Positions 1 through 7,464 of a DNA stretch of 64,000 nucleotides are shown here, piece by piece. Each line of letters starts with the position of its first letter. Positions within the stretch are counted from its first letter, which is position 1. Location: contig JALEFZ010000045.1 in the NCBI GenBank assembly GCA_022760475.1, positions 62,001 to 126,000 of the forward strand. Reading direction: 5' to 3'. Under the pieces are notes generated by a model that was not told the DNA's origin, did no database searches, and saw only the letters and a list, made by a program, of their open reading frames with translations. Origin of the DNA: Bacteroidia bacterium (GTDB taxonomy: Bacteria > Bacteroidota > Bacteroidia > J057). The position numbers were made by a program, and so were the translations under genes.

Positions 1-1252
1 TCTTCCCTGCTTTGTGAAGGAGTTTTCCATTGAAGTCAGAAAAATTGAAAGTGTTTTCAAAGAAAAAATCGGGATCTTCTTCTTCCTCCGCTGCATCTAT
101 TTGCTCACCAATTCGGGTACTTTGAAAGACTCTTTGTTCCAAACCCCGAAAAGTGGGGGAGTTGATGTGGTCCACAATGGAAGATCGGCCTGAGAGAAAG
201 ATGCCTGTTTTGCCTTTGTTCATGGGACTTTTGAAGAAAAATCCTGCATGGGTCAGGTTCAGACTAAGGCCTCTCTCTACCTTTTCCGGGATCTTTTCAC
301 CTTGTGATAATTGGATCAGTCCGGAGACCCTTCCTGATTCGGTGGCGTCGTATCCAGACCTGAAAATTTGAGCTTCTGCGATACCGGAAGGATTCAATGC
401 TGAAATCATATCGAAGAAGTGCCCAAGTTTGAAAAGAGGAATGCCATCCAGGGTAACCAGCGTTTGGTCGGTATTTCCTCCTCTGACCTGTATGCCGGAG
501 GCACTACCTTCCGAACTGCTGATTCCAGGAATATACTGGGTCAGTTGAAACAAATCTGTTTCAGTTAGACCTGGAAGCGTACGGATCTTTTTCGGCTGAA
601 GTTTAATGGCTTGGCCCTGCTGACTGATGCCATCTGTCAGGTATTCTGAAATGGTTATTGCCTCGATGGAGGTTTCCGCCCTTTCCAGTTGGATGGGTTC
701 ACAAGGGCGACTCGTCAGTTGTCCAAAAGGGACAAGTCTTTTTTCAAATCCCAAATAAGAAATCTCAACAATGCTGTCCTTGGGGTAATTACCCTGGAGG
801 TAGAATGAGCCATCTTTTTTGCAGACAGTGCCAAAGGGCGTACCACGAAGCCTCAAGGTAGCATAGGGCAAATGGTCTCCACTTTTTTTGTCTATGATCC
901 AACCACAAATGAAGGGAGCCTTTTCAATGGCTACGACCTTCTTTTTTATAAGTACAAATTTACCTTGAAGAATTTCGTAGCTGAGGTCAGTCTCGGCAAG
1001 GATCAAGTCCATGGCTTCTTCAAGTGGTTGCTTGTCAATGACCACACTGACCTTATGAGCAGCAACAATTTCTCTTGTATAGGAAAAGAAGATCCTATAT
1101 TTCTTGTGCATTTTTTTGAACACCTGCTCCAGGGACACCTCTTCAAATGACTCATTGATGATCAAGTCATCATATAGCTGAAGGACTCCTTTTGAGAGTC
1201 CCCAGTTTATGACAAATACCAAGCAAAGGAATATGGGTATCCTTTTGTTCAT
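1..1252 (-). CDS. TonB-dependent outer-membrane receptor with STN domain (3' part cut off by window edge)
   Basis: The reading frame is open from an ATG at 1250-1252 down to base 1, so about 417 N-terminal residues are visible and the beta-barrel is missing. In order the protein shows a hydrophobic signal peptide, an STN (secretin/TonB short N-terminal) domain at about residues 30-105, a carboxypeptidase-regulatory-like beta-sandwich at about 115-190, and the start of a TonB plug with the typical IQVRGGN and TLVTLDGIPLF segments. STN domains in this family pass a ligand signal to a FecR partner, and fecR and an ECF sigma gene lie directly upstream on the same strand. The substrate cannot be inferred; a siderophore or oligosaccharide is usual for the family. 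No SusD-like gene is visible in the window, but one could lie beyond the edge. Confidence 0.9.
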   Translation of the reverse strand, partial: MNKRIPIFLCLVFVINWGLSKGVLQLYDDLIINESFEEVSLEQVFKKMHKKYRIFFSYTREIVAAHKVSVVIDKQPLEEAMDLILAETDLSYEILQGKFVLIKKKVVAIEKAPFICGWIIDKKSGDHLPYATLRLRGTPFGTVCKKDGSFYLQGNYPKDSIVEISYLGFEKRLVPFGQLTSRPCEPIQLERAETSIEAITISEYLTDGISQQGQAIKLQPKKIRTLPGLTETDLFQLTQYIPGISSSEGSASGIQVRGGNTDQTLVTLDGIPLFKLGHFFDMISALNPSGIAEAQIFRSGYDATESGRVSGLIQLSQGEKIPEKVERGLSLNLTHAGFFFKSPMNKGKTGIFLSGRSSIVDHINSPTFRGLEQRVFQSTRIGEQIDAAEEEEDPDFFFENTFNFSDFNGKLLHKAGK

Positions 1253-1278
1253 AGTGGGTAGTTATTCTTCCAAATGCT

Positions 1279-2283
1279 CTACTTTTTATAAATGTGAATG
1301 TTATTGTTTTTCCCTAAGTCTGAACTATCTATCCTCAAACTCTGGTTGAAATTTCGTCCTACATAGAGGGAGCCGAAGGTGATTTTCAGGGCATCAGGGA
1401 TAGAACTCTCATGAGGGATAGAGGTAACCTGTTCGCCACGGTCATTCTCAAGCCCATCGTGAAGAATTATGTCAACATCATAATGTTTTTCAAACTCATT
1501 TACAATTTGTTTCAACGTCATGGAATCGAGCTTGGTCGCACCCAGGAGCCATTCTTGTCCCGTATTTTCTGAAGGTACCTTTCGTAGGGCAGAATCTATC
1601 GGGATTTGCCTCTGTGGAATAGGACGATACCATGTACCTGCAGTCAGGATTTTCTTCTCAAATCCTTTCCCCGAAACCTCGACCTTTCCTTCAAAACATT
1701 CCACCTGGAAAAAGTCATCACGGGCTACAACATTAAACTTAGTACCCAGAACCTTCACCTTACCCTTATCCGAATTTACAATAAAATCCTTGCCTTTTTT
1801 TACTTCAAAATATGCTTCACCCTCAAGTTTTACAGCCCGGTTTGTTCCCCATTCAGCCCCATCATATTCCAGTTTTGAGGACTTGTTTAAGGCAAAGGTA
1901 GAACCATCAGGGAAGTTTCCTGCGATGGGCTTTTCATCCATCTTGACTTCGTAGGCAGCTAATACCTCTTCTTTTCCATTGTTTTCAAATGGGAAAACGA
2001 AATAGGCCAGCATCAGAATCACAATTGAAGCTGCAGCAGCCATTAGGATGAAATTCAACCTACGGATGCGGGTTTTTCTAGCCTTCTTCTGCTGGATGGC
2101 ATCCTTGATTTTTGACAAAAGTGCTTGTCCTTCAAAGGGCTGGGGAGCCAGTTTGTCTACACCTTTCATGAGCCTCTCCAGTTCGGCATGATCTTCTGTC
2201 CCTTCAAAGGCACGAATTTCTTCCTCACTCAGTTCTCCATTGAGCCAGCGAGCCAAAAAGGTATTATCTGGATAATTGTTCAT
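1279..2283 (-). CDS. FecR family anti-sigma factor
   Basis: A 334-residue single-pass inner-membrane protein. About 75 cytoplasmic residues precede a charged RKTRIRR stop and one membrane segment at about 78-99 (LNFILMAAAASIVILMLAYF). The periplasmic FecR beta-domain spans about 110-225 (DGSTFALNKSSKLEYD, VKVLGTKFNV), and a C-terminal DUF4974 segment typical of Bacteroidota FecR proteins follows at about 250-320. The start overlaps the stop of the ECF sigma gene by 4 bases, so the two are translationally coupled. The TonB receptor follows 26 bases downstream. By family logic this protein holds the sigma factor until the receptor STN domain signals. Confidence 0.95.
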   Translation of the reverse strand: MNNYPDNTFLARWLNGELSEEEIRAFEGTEDHAELERLMKGVDKLAPQPFEGQALLSKIKDAIQQKKARKTRIRRLNFILMAAAASIVILMLAYFVFPFENNGKEEVLAAYEVKMDEKPIAGNFPDGSTFALNKSSKLEYDGAEWGTNRAVKLEGEAYFEVKKGKDFIVNSDKGKVKVLGTKFNVVARDDFFQVECFEGKVEVSGKGFEKKILTAGTWYRPIPQRQIPIDSALRKVPSENTGQEWLLGATKLDSMTLKQIVNEFEKHYDVDIILHDGLENDRGEQVTSIPHESSIPDALKITFGSLYVGRNFNQSLRIDSSDLGKNNNIHIYKK

Positions 2284-2795
2284 ATCTGAGGACTGAGTTT
2301 TCTTAGGGTGATCAATGCATTGTGCATCCTTTTTTCGACAGCTTTGACACTGATGTCAAGCATGGCTGCTATTTCCTTGTAGGACTTTCCGTCCATCCTG
2401 TTGAGTAGGAAAACTTCTCTCTGCTTTTCAGAAAGAGATGAGATGGCGGTTTCGAGGCGGTTGAGAAACTCTTTTTCCTCTTGCAGAAACTCTGGTGTTT
2501 CTTTGTCGCTGCGCTTGTTTTGCCTTCGAATAAATTTTAATACTACTTTCTGATGCTCCACTTTTTTATAGAATAAGTTTTGTGCTACAGTAAACAGAAA
2601 ACCCCTTGCCTTCTGAAAAGGAACTTTGGCACAGTTTTCCCAAAGTCTGACAAAGGCTTCTTGTGCATAATCTTCGGCCTCTTCACGGTCTCCACATTTG
2701 TAATAACAAAAATTTCGCAGGCTTTCTCCGTGTAATTCAAAGACGTTATCAAACACTTTTTCCTTACATACAGAGGCATCATTTTTTGTTTGCAT
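2280..2795 (-). CDS. ECF sigma-70 factor (FecI-like)
   Basis: A 171-residue sigma factor with region 2 at about residues 20-90 (LRNFCYYKCGDREEAEDYAQEAF) and region 4 at about 115-165 (LSEKQREVFLLNRMDG followed by a helix-turn-helix SYKEIAAMLDISVKAVEKRM). The length is normal for the family. It is the first gene of the sigma - fecR - receptor operon and should direct RNA polymerase to that operon or to a linked uptake locus when the cognate ligand is sensed. An imperfect hairpin (2833-2869) lies in its 5' region. Confidence 0.95.
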   Translation of the reverse strand: MQTKNDASVCKEKVFDNVFELHGESLRNFCYYKCGDREEAEDYAQEAFVRLWENCAKVPFQKARGFLFTVAQNLFYKKVEHQKVVLKFIRRQNKRSDKETPEFLQEEKEFLNRLETAISSLSEKQREVFLLNRMDGKSYKEIAAMLDISVKAVEKRMHNALITLRKLSPQI

Positions 2796-2832
2796 AGGTG
2801 ATAATCAAGCGTATGGCTAAGATAAGGATGAA

Positions 2833-2869
2833 GGAGGAACCTTCCTACCCCCAAGAAAGAAGGTCCTCC
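2833..2869. other. Imperfect hairpin upstream of the ECF sigma gene
   Basis: The arms GGAGGAACCTTC (2833-2844) and GAAGGTCCTCC (2859-2869) pair over 11 bases with one bulged A and a 14-base loop. The hairpin begins 38 bases upstream of the sigma start codon. It could be a 5'-UTR structure or an operator; there is no U-tract, so a terminator is unlikely. Confidence 0.4.
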
Positions 2870-2892
2870 AACACCTCTCTACTAAAGCCCAA

Positions 2893-3149
2893 TAATTAAC
2901 CCAAGTTGTTATTTGTGCTACATGTTTTATTGGCATAAAGACAAAGTTGGCCTTACCAGACAAGCTAGGGTGTCAGTCCAGGCAACCCCAGGTGTCATTT
3001 CTAGCTTAGGCGAGAAATCTACTCACTGTACTAAATAGATCTCTCATTAAAGTTCGAGATGGTTCGTTTCATTCGAAACGACAGTTGGGCCTGGATCGAA
3101 ATGGTATTTACCCATTGAGTGCTTTTGCCCTGGCAACTTGGGTTAATTA
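2893..3149. repeat. MITE-like dispersed repeat, copy A (perfect 16-bp terminal inverted repeats)
   Basis: This is a 257-bp intergenic element. Its ends TAATTAACCCAAGTTG (2893-2908) and CAACTTGGGTTAATTA (3134-3149) are exact reverse complements. The interior (2911-3122) aligns with 45488-45698 over about 210 bp with shared blocks such as CCAGACAAGCTAGGGT, GCGAGAAATCTACT and GGATCGAAATGG. Internally a 7-bp hairpin TCGTTTC/GAAACGA lies at 3064-3081. No protein is encoded. The outermost TA on each side could be a TA target duplication, as made by IS630/Tc1-mariner transposases, but that is inference. The element fills nearly all of the 400-bp gap between the sigma gene and the DUF1501 operon. Confidence 0.8.
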
Positions 3150-3196
3150 GGAGAAATGGAGAGAGTTTTATAAGCAAATGAAATCACATCCTTATA

Positions 3197-3940
3197 TTAT
3201 TTTCCAATTACCAGTTTTTTACTTCCGATAATATCTCCTTCTCCAGTGATGACATGAACAACATAAACCCCTGGTCGTACCCTTTCTGTATTCAGCCTGA
3301 TCGCCTGACGCCCACTTATTGCTTCATGTTCGTGTATCAGGACTGCTTTCCCAAGTAAATCCAAAACCCTTACTTCCACGAGTTCCCCTTCGGACATCTC
3401 GAAAGAAACTGTCGCGTGGTCAATGGCCGGATTGGGATAGACCCAAAGGACTTCAGTTTGAGGAAGTGAGGATTGTTTTATTCGAAAAGAAACCTCATCC
3501 AAACTTGTACAACTGGGATGACCCCAGTTTTCCTTGAGTGTGAGAAGTACATACCTGGTCTGTAACTCATTTAATTGGCCTACAACTTCCCCCGAATAAT
3601 AACTGACTCCCGTCCCCTTACTCACTTCAAAAGAGTCGACGGTCATCCAATTGATCCCATCTTCAGAAACATCCATGATGAGCTTTCTTACCCCCATGTC
3701 GAGGGTTTCAGACTTGTTGTTGTTCCAAATCTGGAGGGAGGTCAATTGATAATTATATCCCAGGTCATAACGAATCCAATGGCCTTCGCCCCTTGAACCA
3801 TTGGGGTTTGGACGGGTCTCACATGAAATCCAGGCTTTTTCAAAGACACTTTTGTCTTTGCATTGTCCTTGAAGTTGAATGTTGCACAAATAGAAGAGGA
3901 CAACGAGAGAAACATTTAATTTTATATAAAAAATAGACAT
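3197..3940 (-). CDS. Secreted T9SS-sorted protein with discoidin-like domain
   Basis: The ATG at 3938-3940 gives 247 residues with a signal peptide (MSIFYIKLNVSLVVLFYLCN). A longer frame to 4189 exists but would overlap the upstream DUF1501 gene, so this start is preferred. Residues about 25-155 resemble an F5/8 type C (discoidin) fold, with WIRYDLGYNYQLTSLQIWNN and ISEDGINW-type strands, a module often used for carbohydrate or surface binding. The last 80 residues form a type-A T9SS sorting domain (VYPNPAIDHATVSF, LLGKAV, PGVYVVHV, KKLVIGK). It follows the DUF1501 gene by 19 bases and is probably exported with the products of that operon. The ligand is unknown. Confidence 0.85.
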   Translation of the reverse strand: MSIFYIKLNVSLVVLFYLCNIQLQGQCKDKSVFEKAWISCETRPNPNGSRGEGHWIRYDLGYNYQLTSLQIWNNNKSETLDMGVRKLIMDVSEDGINWMTVDSFEVSKGTGVSYYSGEVVGQLNELQTRYVLLTLKENWGHPSCTSLDEVSFRIKQSSLPQTEVLWVYPNPAIDHATVSFEMSEGELVEVRVLDLLGKAVLIHEHEAISGRQAIRLNTERVRPGVYVVHVITGEGDIIGSKKLVIGK

Positions 3941-3959
3941 AGCTTTTCGTCTTGATGGT

Positions 3960-5363
3960 TTACAAAAGAAATCCAAGGGGGGCAGTATTGGTATTGGTTT
4001 GGTAGAAATTGGCGATGTTGGGGAAAACCAGGCCGAGGTCTGACCTTGAGACACCAAACCAAAGCGCCAATTCAGCAAAATATTCATCCGTAGAAATTTT
4101 GGGTATAAGAACCCCGCCACCGATGTCCTGATTATCTCCAAGATCGAGACTGGGATAATCGCCGTAGAAGGTGCCTCCTTTGACATCACCTCCCATCACA
4201 AGGGCATTGCCACCCCAGGCATGATCGGTTCCATTCCCATTGGAATTCAAAGTTCTGGCGAAGTCCGAAATGGTAAAGGTTGTTACCTCCTTCGTCAATC
4301 CCAGTTCTCCCAAGGCTGCATAAAATTCACTCATTGCCTTGCTGACTATTTCCAGCATGGCAGCCTGATTGTTCAGCAATTCATCGTGATGATCCCAACC
4401 TGGGAAATCAACAAAAAAGACCTGACGGCTCATGCCCAGTGTGTTTCTTGCACCTATTGTCTTGGCGATCATCGCCATACTTTGCGATATCTGGTTAGGA
4501 GAAAATATGGTATTGAGCTTGACAGCATTTACTGCTGTACTAAATAGCTCATGATTGGCTTGGGAACTGTTGACCACATCTGCATAAGTCTGCTTAAAAA
4601 TGTCCTGATATTGCATTTCCAGAAGACTTTTGACTGCAGTAGTTCGGATCTCATCCAGGTTTTCAGTACCACCATAGCCCCTTATCCCACTGCTGCCGCT
4701 ATATGGATTGATGGTGAATTGGGTACTATTGTTTCCTGATTGGAATACATTATTGCCTGACAAGGAGATACCCATGGAAAGGTCCTGATTGGTATTGGAG
4801 GATTTTAAGAGGTCTGCCAATTTGCCTCCCCATCCGATAGAATTTCGCTCATTGGGAACAGAGGTTTGCCACTGTTGAATCTGGTCAGAGTGAGAAAAAA
4901 GCCCCAAAGGAACTTTGACAAGTCCATTTATGGCATCTTCCAGGCTACTTACAGGCTCAACCAGGGTACCTACGTTGGCGACGACAGCAAGATTGCCATC
5001 GTTGAAGAGTTTTTGTGCCTCAGGCATGGAAGGGTGGAAGCCATATTGGCCTCCGGATTTTGGACTTATGGCAAGGAGATCTTCCTTTTTCAAGGCCTGG
5101 TTAGACCTGGTCTTTTTATAGATCTTATGGGCATTCTCCTCCCTCGGGACCACCATGTTGAAGGAGTCGTTTCCACCGGAAAGCAGGAGGCAGACCAGGG
5201 CCTTGTAGTCATTTTGAGGGCTGGAAAGCATTTTATAGGAAGGGGATGCAAGCCCCCCTACTGCCTTCAGGTTCAAAACTGTATTAAGCATAGTTGTACC
5301 TCCAAGGGCAGCACAACTAAGGGTTCCGAGAAATTTTCTTCTTGAATATGAATTTTTTGACAT
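3960..5363 (-). CDS. DUF1501 family Tat-exported protein
   Basis: A 467-residue protein with a twin-arginine signal (SRRKFLGTLSCAALGG) and the DUF1501 signatures CLLLSGGNDSFNMVVPR near the N-terminus, GLFSHSDQIQQWQT, FPGWDHHDE and DFARTLNSNGNGTDHAWGGNALVMGG. DUF1501 belongs to the alkaline phosphatase/sulfatase superfamily, and the conserved Asp and His residues fit a metal-binding hydrolase-like fold; no substrate is established for the family. It lies between a DUF1800 gene (7 bases upstream) and a T9SS-sorted gene (19 bases downstream). The DUF1800-DUF1501 pair is widely conserved and suggests a joint periplasmic or outer-surface function. Confidence 0.93.
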   Translation of the reverse strand: MSKNSYSRRKFLGTLSCAALGGTTMLNTVLNLKAVGGLASPSYKMLSSPQNDYKALVCLLLSGGNDSFNMVVPREENAHKIYKKTRSNQALKKEDLLAISPKSGGQYGFHPSMPEAQKLFNDGNLAVVANVGTLVEPVSSLEDAINGLVKVPLGLFSHSDQIQQWQTSVPNERNSIGWGGKLADLLKSSNTNQDLSMGISLSGNNVFQSGNNSTQFTINPYSGSSGIRGYGGTENLDEIRTTAVKSLLEMQYQDIFKQTYADVVNSSQANHELFSTAVNAVKLNTIFSPNQISQSMAMIAKTIGARNTLGMSRQVFFVDFPGWDHHDELLNNQAAMLEIVSKAMSEFYAALGELGLTKEVTTFTISDFARTLNSNGNGTDHAWGGNALVMGGDVKGGTFYGDYPSLDLGDNQDIGGGVLIPKISTDEYFAELALWFGVSRSDLGLVFPNIANFYQTNTNTAPLGFLL

Positions 5364-5370
5364 GGGTTTT

Positions 5371-7209
5371 CTAGTTTAAAATGACGTAGTCCGGTGAAAT
5401 CATGATAAGGTAAAGGGCCATGTAAACCTTGGATTCAGGGTCTTGAATCTGCTGGATGGCATTTAGTATGATGCTTCTGGCAGGAGAAGAAAGTTCACCA
5501 TGGGTGAACAGGAGATCTACCCTATTCATCAAGGCCTCATCTCCTTGAGATGCCACCTCAAGGAATGATTCCAGATCGATAAAGGCTGGAAAGCCAAGCT
5601 CAGGATCAAATTCCAAAGGCAAATCTTCTCCCTCCTCTGCCAATTCTCGAGGGTCATAATAGGGCATCATGCTTTGCCTGAATGTCCAGAAATCCACCTC
5701 ATTGAGGTAGCCAACTGAGGTATTGGAATTGTGAATTTGAAATTCAGGAGCTACGAGTCCCAGGTCTGATATGATTCCATTGGGTTGATAATCTGGCAGA
5801 AAGAAGTTGAAAACCGAAGGAGACAACTGTGCCATTTGGCCGGTGATATAGTAAAATCTACTGGAAATATTGATGTAGGCAGGGAGGTTTTCATCAGGAT
5901 TGCTTACTTCGGTTGCCCTCATGAAGTGGGCGTATCTGACGATGGGTTCCCTGAGCATGGCCTTATGGATATTTTCAGTCCTGTCTCCACATTCACGGGC
6001 ATCATTATCTGTCAGAATCGCTCTTACAACGGCCTTCAGGTCTCCACGAACCCCTTTGCCATTGTTTACAAATACATTTGCAACCCGCTCTATGTACTCA
6101 GGTCGTGGATTGGATGTTACCAGTCTTTGGATCAATAAGCGTGAAATAAAGGGTGGGGTAGAAGGATGGTTGAATACATTGTCAATGGCATCCTCTATGT
6201 CCTGCATTCCGGTTTGCCCTGCTGGTACTACCTGACCATTCAGCAGATATTTGGGTCCTGGTTCATGAAAATAATCATACATTTTCATGGGTACTATGGC
6301 ATCACTTACAAAAAAACTTAATCCGAAAAAGGGATCTTCAGGAAGGTCCTCATCAATCTCTGTACGGACAGCCCCAGGTCCCAGGCCTGTGAATACCTTG
6401 GCAAACTCCTTGATGTCTTTATTGCTGTAAGTAGGAATAAATTCACCATTAGAATCTGTTTTCCTGCTTCCATTCATATTAAGTTCATACAAACCCATAC
6501 TGAAAAGCTGCATGATCTCTCGGGCATAGTTTTCATCAGGAAAGACATTATTTACTGTATCTGCTTTTGGATTGTTGAAGTGAGAGAGGTAAATCCCCAT
6601 GACGGGATGAAGGCTGACGTCCATTAACAAGTCTCGGTAATTCCCAAAGGAGTGTCGGATCAGCAAATCATAATAATCAGCCATGCCATCTCCGGCATCC
6701 AGTAATTCATCTGTGATGGCAGATGTTACCAGGATTTCACTCAAGGCAAAAGCAACCCTTTGACGCAATTGATCCTGCGCATTTAGTACCAATTCCCACC
6801 AGGATAGACGATTGATGTAAGCGTCGAGTACTTCTCCTTCCTCTATTTCATTTTCTTCGACCAGGAAATCATAAATTTCTCTGGAAATGGGTAGCATAAA
6901 GTTTGGCTCTAATTCGAACTGCTCCTGCATCCATGCTTCAAAGCCCATTTCCGTTACACGTTCTATCTCAGCGAAATCTGCACCGAAGGTAGCTTGAGCA
7001 AGGAAACGGGAAACATCTTCTCGCACTTCTTTTTCAGAAGAAGCAAATCCATCCAGGGTATTATTCGCTTTGTTGGTGGTGGACGACTCATGGCTGCTGG
7101 TAATACTTATGCCACTGTTGTGGCCATTACCCAGGTAGTCTCCATACAACTGCGCCTGAGTATGGTAGCAGGCCAGTATGAGCGTGATTGTTAGATAAAT
7201 ATTTTTCAT
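5371..7209 (-). CDS. DUF1800 domain-containing secreted protein
   Basis: A 612-residue protein with a cleavable signal peptide (MKNIYLTITLILACYHTQAQ). The DUF1800 hallmarks are SRFLAQATFGADFAEIERV, MQEQFELEPN, WWELVLNAQDQLRQRVAFALSEILV, DLLIRHSFGNYRDLLMDVSLHPVMG, YLSHFNN, PDENYAREIMQLFSMGL and REPIVRYAHFMRA. The biochemical role of the family is unknown. It is the first gene of a minus-strand operon with DUF1501 7 bases behind it. A TetR-type operator-like palindrome (7306-7325) lies about 100 bases upstream and may control this operon, the divergent egtB operon, or both. Confidence 0.93.
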   Translation of the reverse strand: MKNIYLTITLILACYHTQAQLYGDYLGNGHNSGISITSSHESSTTNKANNTLDGFASSEKEVREDVSRFLAQATFGADFAEIERVTEMGFEAWMQEQFELEPNFMLPISREIYDFLVEENEIEEGEVLDAYINRLSWWELVLNAQDQLRQRVAFALSEILVTSAITDELLDAGDGMADYYDLLIRHSFGNYRDLLMDVSLHPVMGIYLSHFNNPKADTVNNVFPDENYAREIMQLFSMGLYELNMNGSRKTDSNGEFIPTYSNKDIKEFAKVFTGLGPGAVRTEIDEDLPEDPFFGLSFFVSDAIVPMKMYDYFHEPGPKYLLNGQVVPAGQTGMQDIEDAIDNVFNHPSTPPFISRLLIQRLVTSNPRPEYIERVANVFVNNGKGVRGDLKAVVRAILTDNDARECGDRTENIHKAMLREPIVRYAHFMRATEVSNPDENLPAYINISSRFYYITGQMAQLSPSVFNFFLPDYQPNGIISDLGLVAPEFQIHNSNTSVGYLNEVDFWTFRQSMMPYYDPRELAEEGEDLPLEFDPELGFPAFIDLESFLEVASQGDEALMNRVDLLFTHGELSSPARSIILNAIQQIQDPESKVYMALYLIMISPDYVILN

Positions 7210-7305
7210 TTCATTAGATCATTGGTGGCGGCATTAGCTTAGTTGATCGTTACAATCGGAAAAGAATGGGTCACCCTACCTTCACTTTTAATTTTTTTTA
7301 TTAGT

Positions 7306-7325
7306 ATTAAACCAATTGGTCTAAT
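7306..7325. promoter_or_regulatory. Operator-like 20-bp palindrome (TetR/NemR type)
   Basis: ATTAAACCAATTGGTCTAAT is a near-perfect palindrome: only one position pair (A7310 and C7321) breaks symmetry. The core ACCAATTGGT resembles TetR-family operators of the TAGACC-N4-GGTCTA class. It lies in the divergent gap between the DUF1800 operon and egtB. No TetR gene is present in the window. Confidence 0.45.
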
Positions 7326-7464
7326 TCAGCTATTTGTCAATCTCAGGACATTTATATGAAAGAAATCCAATAACTTGGCTTTTACGTATAAATAGATAGA
7401 CTATTTTACATATCAGCAACCCGAGAATATTCCATTGGTTAATAAAAAAAACACCGCATCACCT

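Noticed and set aside
3941-4189. N-terminal extension of the T9SS discoidin-like gene
   Set aside because: It would overlap the DUF1501 gene and place 83 residues before a clear signal peptide; the ATG at 3940 is preferred.
5785-6235. Plus-strand frames inside the DUF1800 gene
   Set aside because: They are antisense shadows of a well-supported gene with family motifs on the minus strand.
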